Assembly (NCBI GenBank): GCA_002812745.2
Contig: NCSJ02000002.1
Span: 62,001-126,000 of the forward strand
Length of the DNA: 64,000 nt
From: Scytalidium lignicola
Taxonomy: Eukaryota > Ascomycota > Leotiomycetes
Direction: 5' to 3'
The notes below the pieces were generated by a model. It was not told the DNA's origin, made no database searches, and saw only the letters and a program-made list of their open reading frames with translations. A program made the position numbers and the translations under genes. This document shows positions 36,851-48,669 of this stretch, in pieces (within the stretch, counting starts at the first letter, position 1; every line of letters starts with the position of its first letter).

Positions 36851-38394
36851 GAAATTGTACAACAGCCAAGGGCTCGTTGATCCGAAAGGTCACGCGGAGT
36901 GAAGGATTTAGATTACCATTGCTTTGTTAGCTGACAAATGTTCTATCCCATGCGTCTTGACTTTGGTGAAGTGGGATAAAAGAAATTGAAGATCGTCGCT
37001 GAGACTCATAGACACCCAAGTTCTTTCTTCTTAATAATCCTTTCTTTATCATTTCCTTAGCCCTTGCATCTTTCCCGACAGTACTCCGTAGTGCCTCTTC
37101 AGATGCTCATAATTTCGTAGTTTCGTCCTAAGGAGTGTTTCATAGATACATTCAGACTCGGTATGATATTTTAGGAGAGATCGAGAGCCTAGCCCTGCTT
37201 AATCGCAGTATCGAAGGAGTATTCATGGTGATCTTTGATATTTATGCATCGATCAGCTAGAGTTGAGGAAATTTCATCGGGCGAAGATCCTAGCTGACGG
37301 ACTTGAGTGTATTGACTCTCCGTTTCGTAGATGCCAAGTCTAGTAATAGTTATTATTTAGAGCGATCTAACATCGTTCACCTGAGCTGGCATAATAATAA
37401 AACCCACTTAGGATAGAAATTTCCTGCATGGTACTAGTTTCCTAAGGTGGAAATTTCAGCCTATAACTGCAAAGTCCTTCCAAAGAAACCTAGTCAGGAG
37501 CTTAATCATAAGTGATGAGTTTTTGAATTTCATCATAGTTAGAGTTGACAGGTCTTCATAGTTCATCTAGTGCATACTTAGGACTGGCCCTTTCGAAAGT
37601 ATATAGCTTCTAGGAATATTGTGCCCGATTGTGAATAGTTTTAGAGGTAGATCTTAGACAGAACCAATAAATTTGAGTATTTAGTATTTGGTACTGCTCC
37701 TCTCGAGCAGTTTTCTTGTTTCTAGAAGAAACGGCGGCACTTTCTCCCGACCCGATTCTTCAGTGGCTATTAGATCAGATGCAACGATACTAGGTCGGGA
37801 TTAGTTTGTATCGACAATATCATCACTGGGATTACATTGTTATAACTACAATTTGCTATCAACTTTATTACAATGTCCAGAGGCAAATCAAACACGAGAC
37901 GCTTATATCCCCTGGCTTAACTAAGGCTCAGGAATTGGTATTGAGGATGTTTTGAGACAATTAAAAGACGTTTACTTCGTGCAGTAGTTAGAATTATGAA
38001 AGATCAAATACAGCATTACTAGGCTGTATTTAATCAATTTTGAAGGCGTTGAATAAGGCAGGACTAACGGTGATGGCATCAACATATTTTGTGGCCAGGC
38101 ATATTTAGTACACCTCCTAGTATTCTAGTTCTGCATGGATATGCCTAACAGAAAATAATAGAGATTCTGTGCTGTCCGGATCACTGCTTGAATTTTCCAT
38201 TGTTTGTTAATTTGATAGTCAAACATTACTGCTAGCCGCCTACAGTAAGACAGTGGCTATAGTTAACATTGTCATTAATTAGGTGGGGTCTGATAGCTGA
38301 TTGGGAAGATGGAGAGGTTTAGATTCTGCCGTATTTATCACACCGCCTCTAACTGACTACAGCTCGAATATCCCTAGAATATGCTCTATCTGCA
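36851..38394. other. AT-rich, stop-rich, gene-free stretch (RIP-like)
   Basis: No open frame of useful length exists in any frame. TpA is frequent: in 37561-37680 I counted 14 TpA against 12 ApT by eye, a bias expected after repeat-induced point mutation. It could be a decayed transposon, but no recognisable reverse transcriptase or transposase motif or terminal repeat was found. Confidence 0.4.
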
Positions 38395-39508
38395 ATGCCT
38401 CCTCCACCGGTGGTAAGCTCTAGATATACCCGGGCAATGAGTATATCTGATAAAAGTGGTACAGACACCCTCGCCCCATCGATTCTTGATCAAAAAACCA
38501 CCAAGTGTGCACAAGGCGCCTTTGGCACCAGCGGATACACCGAAACTTGATGCATCTCAATTTAATGCTACCCCAAGGTTCAGATTCTCCTCTACACCTC
38601 ACATCGCACCATCGCAAAGTTTACCTATATCTACGCCGTCTTCTTCGCGCTATTTAACACCTGCGCGGCCTGTTGCTGCAGACGAAGATCCTATTGGTAG
38701 CTTTCTCGAGGAAGATCATGATGATTCGCATGATGTCGAGAGGACCCAGCAGCCTTATCACAGTTTTGAACATGGCATAGAGGACGATGTCGATAGTTAT
38801 GCAATTGATGAACCAAACCCAAAACGGCGGCGTGTTTCTCCTTCCCCCGATGCAATTGATACCCTGAACATATCAGCCAATTGCAGTGATGGAGAAGAGG
38901 AGGACTCTGCAACTTCATCTATCCCAAACCTGTCATCTCCACCATCACCGCGTCATCAGCCTTCAGTGAAAGCATTGAGGTTCTTAAATGCTACCCCTAA
39001 ACTCACATCGACGCCAAATACGGAATCAACCAACGCGTCAGTCTTTCACAAGACTCCTAAATTCAGACCACCAGACCATCTAGAGCAGACACAGAAGCAC
39101 ACAGATCCTTTACCGGACCAGTTTTCTCCGCATCGTAAAGGACAGAAGTACCTCGCTGGAGGTTTGGCAGCTGGCGTTAGAGATTGGCTTGTCAATATTG
39201 ATTCCACAATACCGTCCCTCGCGATGCGAAGACTAAACGGTGACACGTGGGCTAGAAAGATCGTAGTTGAAGATATAAGTGGTGGTGTGAGAACAGGAAT
39301 GACATTAATTAAAGGCCGAAATGAACAGCTTAGCGATGGAGAGGCGATTTTGAAGTTGATCTTAGCCGGTGAAGGGTCACATACCGGATTTCACAAAGCT
39401 TCTAGAGTCGAAGTAGGTAAAATTGTTGGTATTAAAGGGCATGCGTGGGAGATCAATTTAGAAGGTGAAATGTGGTGCGTTGCAGTTGACTGGAAGGTCA
39501 TATCCTGA
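38395..39508 (+). CDS. Conserved-looking fungal protein of unknown function
   Basis: Two exons, 38395-38412 (18 nt, MPPPPV) and 38465-39508, with a 52-nt intron (GTAAGC..GTACAG), give 353 residues. The long frame has no ATG at its own start, so the tiny first exon supplies it; that exon is a prediction. The first ~220 residues are Pro/Ser/Asp-rich and disordered, with ATPRFRFSSTP, a basic PKRRR patch followed by SPSP (possible nuclear signal) and several TP/SP sites. The last ~115 residues are compact, starting KYLAGGLAAGVRDWLVNID and ending EINLEGEMWCVAVDWKVIS, with alternating hydrophobic strands that could form an OB-like beta barrel. I do not recognise a named family. It lies upstream of MRC1 on the same strand. 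Confidence 0.75.
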
Positions 39509-40113
39509 TATATATATGGAAACTATCTGTGAAGTAAGAGTTATATGTGTACTACAGTAAGTCGTAGCCAGATTGGCTCTGAGCTCTATATAGCAACTGT
39601 ACACTAGTGCTACCATTCCTAGACAATTAGAGTTAATCTATCTATAGATATACTATCATTTCATTACGATGTATCATTTCAACAGCGAGTACTAGCTTTA
39701 ATACTACACCCTACATTAGATCCCAGCACAATATTCATCATGTTAGTAACGAATATAGTTTTAAGAGACACACCNTTTTTTTTTGGCAGGATTTCTACAA
39801 GGTCTCTACAGTATTATCCCTGTCATTTCATTGAGCTTGTTGTGGTCAAGATCCTGGAAAATATTAGACACTTGTGTGGAATTTCTTAGCCTGCGAATTC
39901 TTGTTGTATTCAACTCCTAAAATACTAAGCACCGCCAGCAATTGCTATATTAGTACCATGTATTGTAACTAGGCAGTCATGCCAAAGTGTTACGACAGTA
40001 TTCTAGGTTTGTTTTAATTCCAGATGAAGCCTGGAGAATAATGGATTCACATAGAGTGTGTCCCGAGAAGTTACTGAAACTGGGCTACAGGTGAAGGATG
40101 GGTACATTAATAC

Positions 40114-40133
40114 GGCCATATGACGTTATGGCC
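40114..40133. promoter_or_regulatory. 20-bp palindrome with a CRE-type core upstream of MRC1
   Basis: GGCCATA and TATGGCC are exact inverted arms around TGACGT, the half-site bound by CREB/ATF-type bZIP proteins. It lies about 240 bp before the MRC1 start codon. The palindrome is directly visible; factor binding is inference. Confidence 0.5.
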
Positions 40134-40207
40134 TACCAGGTGGCGGGGTACAGCAGTAGTTTAATGCCTTAATATTATGGCACAAGAAGTTGTCCAGCCA
40201 CACCGTG

Positions 40208-40244
40208 CCGCGTTAAGTCGCGTCGAGTCGCGTCATTAACGCGG
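40208..40244. promoter_or_regulatory. Inverted repeat with ACGCG cores upstream of MRC1
   Basis: CCGCGTTAA (40208-40216) and TTAACGCGG (40236-40244) are exact inverted arms. The 19-bp loop carries two TCGCGTC words. Both arms contain ACGCG, the core of the MluI cell-cycle box bound by MBF at G1/S. The site is about 125 bp before the MRC1 start codon, a suitable promoter position for an S-phase gene. Confidence 0.5.
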
Positions 40245-40370
40245 TGACCCTCGCTTGTACTTTCGTACATAGGTGGTTGGCAATGATTGATGATCAACTT
40301 TGAATCCATATTCCTTTAATGTTTGCCATTGGAAACTTTGCGACATATTAGTTTCCGCTTATATCTCGAA

Positions 40371-43300
40371 ATGGCTTCTTCACGAGAGTCATCAGTGGAC
40401 GCAGGGTCCGTCCCGGCATCACCCTCCCAGTTAACTCCGCGTTCGAAAGTTAAGGCGATGTTGGCTTCGTTAGATGATTCGGACGATGACACCAGCTCTG
40501 GATCTACGAGAGTCACTTTGTTCAAGACTATTCCCAAAGATGCACAATCAGAGCAAAGTGGGGATCATGGCTCTTCAATGCTAGCACACAATTCTAGCAG
40601 TAGGAAACATCCGGAAGAAGAGGAGGAAGAGGATATAGACAGTACTAAACTACCAGGTGGACTCGCTACCCTTGTGCGGGAGATGGATGAAAGCTCTGAT
40701 GATGACGATATTATCCAACCAAAGGGACGTATGGCATCTAGGATGCAGATTGCTCCGGAGACATTCGAAAAAGATGAACAAGCAATGGAAACTGCGCGTA
40801 GTCGTGTAAGGAAGTTGTTTCTAGCTGAACATGGGTCACAACAACCAAGCACAACTGCACGAAGTGAGCAAGACAATGAGAATGTCAATAAAAATGATGT
40901 GGTATCCAAGAAATCATGGAAACTTACAAAGCGTCGACATAATGGGAGCTTAAGTCCCAGAAATCGAAGTCGAACTGGTTCACCGAGTCTTTTTGTTTCT
41001 CCAGCAAAAGGCAGAGCAAGCCCCATGCAGAGCGGATCCGATTCGGAAGAGTTACCAATAAATCCAGCAGCTGACGACCGGTTCAAGGCTCTCGTTGAGA
41101 GGAAACGGCAAGAACGTCTGGCAAAAGAGGCAGAGACTGCAAAGCAGCGGGCAGAAAGAGCAGCTGAAAAGGGGAATCAGTCCAAAGGGCACGGTTCCTT
41201 GGTCGAAGATGATATTGGTGCCAGTGATGATGACACTGAGAGACGTCTCACGCAGCAAGCTCCACCGACCCGTAAAGCGAGCAAGAAGGCACTGGAGGAA
41301 ATGCATAGAGAAGCACAGCGTTTGAGTCGGAATATGCAATTAGCTCACGAGGCAAGGACAAAAAAGAAGATCACCAAAGACAGCCTATTTGCGAAATTCA
41401 ACTATAGGCCAGCCGGACTTCAGAGAGACCCTGCAATTGATCCAATCGGAACAGCTAGTTCTAGTCAGAAATCCCAGTCAGAAACCGGAACTGTTGATAC
41501 TCCCCCAACCTCTCCTCCGTCTCACGAGGAAGAATATGGCAAATTCAACAAGAATGAACATCTATCACTTACCAATGCTACGTCTCAACCAAAATCAGAT
41601 GAAGCTGAGGATGAGGAGCTCCCTCCCCTTAATGATGATTTGTCTATAATTGAAGTAACTGAACAAGCCAAGAAGATTGAAAAAGGTAAGGGTAAAGAGA
41701 TCGAGAGCGAACAAGAGCAGCAGCAAGAACAACAACAGAAGAGGTCATCACTTGCTCAACGACATAACCGAATCCCATTACTGAATGGAAAAGAAATCAC
41801 AAATGAGGATGACTCGGATAGTGACCTCGAAATCATATCACCACTCCACAGGAAAAGATTAGACACAATTTTCGACCGGCTTCCCTTACAACAAACTAAG
41901 GAGTCACACTCACTTCAAGCTTTACGTGCGTTAGCGCATCTAGGGTCCCCTTCTAAGAAGCAATTAAAGAGACATGCAAACGCTTTCATGAGCACTTCAG
42001 AGCTTCAAGCCTTACTGCTGCAGCGTGCCAGAGAACAGGCAGTCCGTGAAAAGGAGGAGCGCCTCCAGGCACTGCGAGATAGAGGTATCATTATCCTAAC
42101 GGCAGAAGAAAGGGGAAAAGAACTAGCCGAGCTCGAAGATCTCATATCAAAGGCTAGACGTGAAGGGGAGGAAATCAAGAGGAGAGAGAAAGCTGCTGCT
42201 AAGAAGGGGCAGAATGATAATGGAGATGGTAGCAGCGATGATTCGGACTGGGATGATAGTGTTACAGACTCTTCAGAGTCCGAGAATGATGAGAATGGTG
42301 TAGATGCTGATGGAGATGAGGACTCAATGGACGATGAAGAGGAAATCACATCAGTACATCCAATGTTCGAAGAGGATGTGTCTGAGAGTGAGGAGGATGG
42401 TGATACACGCCCAGTCAATGAAGCTAATGGTTATGACAAGGACAAAATGAAAGAGGATGAGAACGAAGAACAGCCTGATTTGCCTTCAAGCCATATCCGA
42501 CGCAGGAAAAGGAATACTAGGGTGCTTTCTGACGATGAAGAGGAAACGGAAAGCAGCCACCCGCAACCAACACCCATGACTAAATCACCTGTCCAACTCC
42601 ATTCTGAATCTCCCATGCCACCAAATTCGGTTCTCAGATCCGCTACAAAGACATTCATTCCCGGTGTGACTGTTGCCGGTCCAGCTGGCCTGGGTCTGAC
42701 ACAGATATTTGCTGGAACCATGGATGATAGTCAAAACGACCCATTTGATGGCTCTCCCTTAGTAAAGAGGTCGACTGTTCAAATTACTGACACAGATAGC
42801 GATTCACTAGCATTTCTACGAAAGCTACGTGCGCCTGAGCTTCCACCATTTAATCCTACTATGAAGGAGGACTCCCAAGACTTAATTACAGACAGTCAGG
42901 TTGCAGTTAGCCAGATTCCAGAGTCTCAGCCCGTGAAGTCAGACTCACAAAGTATACAACTTCAATTCTCTCAATCCCAAATACATGGATTTGATAGCTT
43001 GGTCCAAGACCCAATGGACACTCAATTTTCAGAGGTTTTGGGAGGAACACAAGATGTAGGATTTTTGCAAACGACACCAATCAGGGGAAGATTCGTTGAA
43101 CCACCATCGACAGTAGCTACTGTTTTGGTGGAGCCGACACCATCGCCTAAAAGTGCTACTGAATCAGTGGTAGATAGAAAGCGGGGAAAGCTTCGAAGAA
43201 GGACTCATGCTTCTTTCTTCTCAGATGATGAGGAGTCATTTGAGGCACCTCGGGGTAATGGTAATCAGAATGACGAATCTGAAATAACCCCCAGTATCTT

Positions 43301-44633
43301 TGATGTCATGCGTAATGCTGCAAAGAAAAAGACTGTAATAACAGATGGCTTCGACAAAAAGAAGAGCAAGGCAAGAGAGATAGTCGATGAGCAGGCAGAA
43401 GAATCTGAGGATGAATATGCTGGATTGGGTGGGGCTAGTGATGATAACGAGAGTGACTCGGAAGATGAATATGTGAAAGCAATAATAGATGATGAGGCTG
43501 GAAAAGATGCCGATGAAGGTCAACTAGCCGCGTTCTATGCGTAAGTTCTCCTCCAAAGACTATAATGATTTATATTAACAAAATCACACAGGGATCGTGA
43601 ACGAGCAAGTGATGAAAAACAGATTGAAAAGCTCTACAACGACGTCACAAGAGGAATGCTTCGCCGAAAACGAGGTGCTGATTATGACCTTTCCGACTCT
43701 GATGACGATGGCGAATCAAGGCGGCGTATGAAACGTAAGGAGTTTGCAAGGATGCGGAAAGCCTTACTTGCAGATGAGCGTATTGGGAAAATCGTGGAGG
43801 ATCCAAAGAAACAAGCTTTCCTCCGCGCTATTGAAGACCGCCCGAGCGAAGATGAAATGGATTTCCTGGAAGATTTTGCAGAGCCGGAGGATAAAGATTC
43901 TCAAGGTACCGACTCAGAACATGTAGCCGAAAGTCAACATGACACTTCAACTGTACTACAAAAGCGAAAACACCAGGATGATGCCAACGAACCTGGGATA
44001 AGACCCCCCCCTCGCCTCCGCCGCACTAATCCTTCGAAAAAGCCGTCAAATTTAGCAGAAATCAGACAATCCCTATCGAGTATAATTGAAGAGCCCAATG
44101 CCATTGCTCTGCCTGCGGATATTGGTTCAGACTCTGACGATGACCTTGAAGTTGAAGAAGATGGCGAACACCACATAAAGAAGTCTAATGAGAAAGAAAA
44201 CAGAGATCCATTTGCTGTCCGCAGAACCAACCAACCCATAATTGACCGCATATCCCTTAAAAGAGCTTCGTCTAGCTCCTTATCTTCAAGTAGTCGGTTA
44301 GCCTTTGCCGCTCCTTCGGTAACATCGGGCTTCAAAGTACCTGCACTGCTCAGGCGGGCTACTACTAATAGTAGCATCGCATCTGCATCTTCCACTTCAT
44401 CTGGCGTCGGTAGGGGCATGTCAGCAACAGAACGCATGGCTGGTGGCGCAGGAGGAGACAACATCAAGAGAGGTGGAGGCAAGAAGAGTGGTGTCAACTT
44501 TTTCGTACGCGAGAGCGAAAGAAGGGCTGCTTTGGTTAAGACAGAGAAACGAAGGGAGCAGAGGATGTTTAAAGGAGCCGATGTGAGGAGAAAGGTAGTT
44601 GGTGGACTCCTGGGCAGTGGAAAGTTTGAGTAG
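40371..44633 (+). CDS. MRC1: DNA replication checkpoint mediator Mrc1 (Claspin)
   Basis: Two exons, 40371-43540 and 43592-44633, with a 51-nt intron give 1,403 residues. I start at MASSRESS; the open frame extends upstream but without an ATG. The protein is very acidic and Ser-rich, with many SQ/TQ sites in clusters (e.g. DSQVAVSQIPESQPVKSDSQ near residues 845-865), targets of the Mec1/ATR kinase. The Mrc1-like domain spans the intron at about 1045-1150: QLAAFYADRERASDEKQIEKL, then RREFARMRKALLADERIGKI-type text (KEFARMRKALLADERIGKIV). A Lys/Glu-rich coiled-coil region lies at about 565-625. Mrc1 travels with the replication fork, couples polymerase to helicase and passes stress signals to the effector kinase (Rad53/Cds1). 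The length is usual for filamentous fungi. Confidence 0.93.
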
Positions 44634-46024
44634 ATAGGTTTCTGCCTTGGGCATTCGTGATATGCTTGGACTCGGAGTTTATGGAATGGCGTATCACGGA
44701 TTATATGATGGTCGATACCTCTAGACATATGTATAACAATATATTCTATGAAATATATACTAATTATGTGGAAGTTTCACCCCGATCTCTATATCTGTAG
44801 CTTTAATTTTACAGTAATCGATAATATTAGCAGCCATAGACTTTCTGTATGATACAAAATAGCAAAACTAACCTCAGAGTTCTAGAAAATCCGTTCTTAA
44901 TGTATTTTAATGTCTTCCATCAACCGAACCTTAACAATCTGATATGATATACGGATAAGCTCTATGGTTTCGCGCTAATGCAGCTTCATTTACACTAATG
45001 CAGCCCGAGTCCTCGGGTGTGGGTGTCAAACAGTAACTCGTTAGGTATTATGCCTCTTTGATGATTGTGGCCGCTTGAGCCAAGTTGACATGTACACCAG
45101 ACAATCGAGCTTTGTTGTAATCCCAGTAATGATCTCATCTAAAACGTAAAAGATTTTGGGTAAAATCTGCATTTTCATTAATACATGTTGCACTGTCGGT
45201 CTCCTGAGCTCTGCTAATGTTGAGGTTAAATAAAGCTTGGTAATCTTCCTTTTGTGTTGAATCGATTTTAATTGCAGCGACTTGTTCAATTGTAAGGTGC
45301 TTGGACAGGCTCAATCAGAGAGAAGCTACCAANTTTTTTTATATTTAATTTTTTAATTATCGGCCTCAGGCACTTCGTTAAGCCGACGGTTAAAATAAAA
45401 TAATCGTTAATCTCGCTTACTACACTTTCGCTTAACAGCCGACTTAACAAGCGAGGGAAAATCAGTAGAGCAGCGTGAGCAGTAACCAACCCCTGTCGGA
45501 TGCGATAAGGGCTACACTTACGCTAAAACAAGCCACACTAAATACTTCAAATATAGATCCATTTTTCTAAGTATAAGCTTTTGACTACAGTTCTGTTATC
45601 ACTGTGATCGCTACCTTCCAGATGTGGGTCGTCTACTCCGAAGTTATTACTGAAATATTAAGTTGTTTGCGCGATGTTCATTTATTTGAACAAGGTTCGT
45701 TAAAGGTGGAGACGTATTTGCCTAAAATGGAGTAGATAGTGCATTAATCGTTTAGCGACGTTAGCGTAAGTGTGGCCCTTACAAGCATCCCACACTGCCT
45801 GCTGCCCGCCCGCCGCTAGTTTATACTATTACGCATGTCCTTAAACAGACACACTCTTAAGCCTTTCCTTCATCGACACTTATCTTAGTGTACAATAACG
45901 TGGGTGATAAGTTAAGTTATTCGGTTCAATCAAGAGCGGATAACTAGATGGACAGTCGGAGTCCACACAGGAATTTTGGCATCTAATCCGGCTATATGCT
46001 AAAGGCCTAAAGACTGGATGAAGC
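44634..46024. other. AT-rich intergenic region with a MITE-like insertion
   Basis: 1.4 kb between MRC1 and the molybdate transporter, same strand. It contains a direct repeat CTAATGCAGC (about 44975 and 44995), a short CCCGAG-TC-CTCGGG hairpin at about 45004, an N at 45333 beside a T run, and the inverted-repeat element listed separately. No gene was recognised. Confidence 0.55.
45506..45781. mobile_element. MITE-like element with ~19-bp terminal inverted repeats and TA flanks
   Basis: The left end reads AGGGCTACACTTACGCTAA and the right end, read on the other strand, AGGGCCACACTTACGCTAA: 18 of 19 bases match. Both ends are flanked by TA, as left by Tc1/mariner-type insertion. The interior (about 235 bp) is AT-rich and codes for nothing, so the element would be non-autonomous. 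Similarity between the arms stops sharply after GCTAA. Family and copy number cannot be judged from one copy. Confidence 0.7.
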
Positions 46025-47457
46025 ATGCCGTTCAGTAATATCCTTCGGTTTCACAGGAACAATGTGGCCACTTTTCGAGCTTCTCCAGTATCGGAGATTT
46101 CAGGCGCTTTGGGTGACCTGGGCACTCTACTTCCCCTGATGATTGCATTAGCAGCCAACAATTCTATTTCTCTCTCATCAACACTCATCTTCTCTGGAAT
46201 CTTTAATATGCTTACGGGTATAATATTTGGCATACCTTTGCCAGTTCAGCCTATGAAGGTAGTTCTTTCCTGGAAGTCTTCCCATTCTTACTGACTAGGT
46301 GAAAGGCTATAGCTGCTGTTGCAATAGCAAGGAAGTTTACGATATATGAAACCATTTCTGCAGGATTTACAGTTGCAAGCGTGGTATTCATCTTCAGCGT
46401 CACAGGGCTGCTTAGATGGTTTACTAGGATGATTCCCCTACCTGTTGTGAAAGGTATACAAGTCGGCGCTGGATTGTCTTTAGTCTTAACAGCTGGTTCG
46501 AGCTTGCTTCAGCCCCTCGGTTGGACTAATCCAAATTTACTAGACAACCTCATTTGGGCCTTGCTTGCTTTTCTGCTGCTTCTCCTTACTCAGAAATCCG
46601 CAAGATTTCCATACTCACTCATAATTTTCTTTTTGGGGATAGTATCCTCGATTATTCTTGAGAGGTCTCACTTGCCTTCATTCAGGTTGTGGTATCCTAT
46701 GATATTCGTTCCAGATTCACGAGATTTCCGAATTGGAGCCATCGATGCTGGACTTGGCCAAATCCCATTAACAACCTTGAATTCTATCATTGCAGTTAGC
46801 TACCTGTCAGCTGATCTTCTCCCCCATCTCCCGGCACCAAGTGTCACTGAGATTGGGGTTAGTGTTGCTCTCATGAATCTAGTAGGAGGATGGTTTGGTG
46901 TAATGCCTCTATGTCATGGTTCTGGGGGTTTGGCTGCTCAGTATAGGTTTGGTGCAAGAAGTGGTGCAAGTATTATCTTATTAGGTTTCTTCAAACTTGC
47001 CCTCGGTCTCTTCTTCGGTGAGACCTTAGTAGACCTGCTTAGGGTATATCCTAGAAGCTTGCTCGGCGTTATGGTGCTTGCAAGCGGGCTTGAACTTGCA
47101 AAAGTTGGCGAAAGTCTCAATAATGGTGCTACGGACTTGTGGGAGATCTCTGAATCTGAGGTTGACAACGCAGAAAGCTCTTTACCAAGAAATGCCATAA
47201 AACGGCAACGTCTACCATCAGATGAAGAGAGAAAAGAAAGGTGGATGGTGATGATGATGACAGTTGGAGGATTATTAGCTTTCAGGAATGATGGGGTTGG
47301 CTTTGCTGCCGGAATGTTATGCCACTGGGCATATCAGACTGCCAAAACAGGGGCTTCCTGGATACCGTGGACGAAAAAGGCACATCGGCTATCCCAGACA
47401 ACCGCACAGCACCACATAGATGAAGATGAAAATCAAAGCCCGTTATTGAGCATCTGA
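46025..47457 (+). CDS. MOT1-type molybdate transporter (SulP-related)
   Basis: Two exons, 46025-46258 and 46306-47457, with a 47-nt intron, give 461 residues. The signature SEISGALGDLGTLLPLMIAL is at residues of about 19-38, followed by GIPLPVQPMKAIAAVAIA across the splice site and by NLVGGWFGVMPLCHGSGGLA, both hallmark blocks of molybdate transporters in the sulfate-permease superfamily. About ten hydrophobic helices are visible and there is no C-terminal STAS domain, as expected for MOT1 proteins. It would import molybdate for the molybdenum cofactor of nitrate reductase and related enzymes. A hydrophilic insertion (about 375-405) lies before the last helix. Plasma membrane versus internal membrane cannot be told from sequence. 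Confidence 0.9.
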
Positions 47458-47602
47458 ATATTAAAAGAGGACAACTGTTATGGAGATATTCATTGATTTA
47501 GAGCTCATGAGAAGCTCCGGAATTGGTTTAATATAGTACACAGAGCCTAATGTTTACACATATGCTAGCTATCTCACACTCAAATATGATATACATACTA
47601 GT

Positions 47603-48669
47603 CTACCAAGAGTAATACTGTCTTTGAGCAGTTACTGGCCTATTAGGTAGCTGTACCCAGACTTTCCGATTTTCTAGCTTCTTTTGCCGTTCTTCGTGAA
47701 GCCGTACTCTCGTAGTTTCCTCTTTGAGGATCACGGACAAGCCTGCGAGTAATTAGTAAATATCGGCAACTAGGATTAACTCAGACTCACTTGTTGAAGG
47801 ATTTTTCATCATAAAAATTTGGCCTCTTGCTCTGTGATCTGGAGTCATTCCAAACAAACCTCTCCCAACCCAGGCTTGGTCAATATATAATTTTGTTGGA
47901 TCTTCCACTTTAACACGCTTGCCATCCTTGGTTTGAATATGTACTGGTGAGAACGACTTTTTGTCAGGAACCCCCAGCCCCATGCCTCTTCTCACAATAG
48001 CTTCATTCCGAGCATGCTCGAGATGCTCCCTCACATCTTGCGCAGCTTTCTTCTTTGAGAACCTCATTTGAACAATTGCCTCTTCGACAGTTTTACCAGC
48101 AATCTGCCTTGCTAATGGGACGAGCTTCTTGACAGAGGTCTTGAACAAATGACTCTTCGAAAGCAATTCTCTTTCCTGCCTTTTGATCAATTGGGCCCGT
48201 GTTAATCGACCTTCCGTTTGGATCTGCTTTATAACCATTTTTCTTTCCCACCGCTTGCGTGCGTCTGGATCTGGGTCTAATGCTGCAGCCATTGCCTCCG
48301 GGTTTCTTGGGACTCTTTTGCCGGCGCTAACTGGAGCGTCTGGCTTGGGACCTGCAAGTTCTTCATCTTCGAAAATCGAGGATGACGAAATGTCACCTCG
48401 GACGATACCTCCCCGGTTGTTAGAGGGTTTACGCTTGAGATATTCTTCCGTTAGGGGATTCTGCGGAGCAATTGTGGTATCTCTTGTCTCTTTCCCTTTC
48501 CTACTCCAGCCAAAGAGGGTTCGCCGTTGATGGCATGGCACGAGAAGAGGTCGTGAAGGACCAGATGCTGTCAAGGCTGAGACATCGTTAACTTCTGTAG
48601 GAATAAGCTATTGGATTCTCAAGACGTACCATACTTGACCACTCGCCGCGAGGGCACATTTGAAGCCAT
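47603..48669 (-). CDS. MRPL22: Mitochondrial large-subunit ribosomal protein uL22m
   Basis: Three exons, 48669-48630, 48576-47791 and 47742-47603, with introns of 53 and 48 nt, give 321 residues. The N-terminus (MASNVPSRRVVKYALTASGPSRPLL) is basic and acid-free, a mitochondrial import signal. The uL22 domain lies at about 155-260: HLFKTSVKKLVPLARQIAGK, then VEEAIVQMRFSKKKAAQDV. The last exon ends RPVTAQRQYYSW, typical of fungal members. uL22 lines the peptide exit tunnel of the ribosome. The gene shares an upstream region with PRP24 and converges with the molybdate transporter gene; their stop codons are only about 145 bp apart. Confidence 0.93.

Larger units (their letters stand above)
39509..40370. 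promoter_or_regulatory. MRC1 upstream region
   Basis: 862 bp, AT-rich in its first half (N at 39775). The 260 bp before the MRC1 start hold two strong inverted repeats, listed separately. No coding signal. Confidence 0.5.

Noticed and set aside
37900..38150. Possible retroelement coding remnant in the AT-rich stretch
   Set aside because: Translations in several frames gave only vague similarity and many stops; no catalytic motif or terminal repeat could be shown.
42005..42418. 137-codon minus-strand frame inside MRC1
   Set aside because: Shadow of acidic coding sequence, reading as Ser-rich; no independent evidence.
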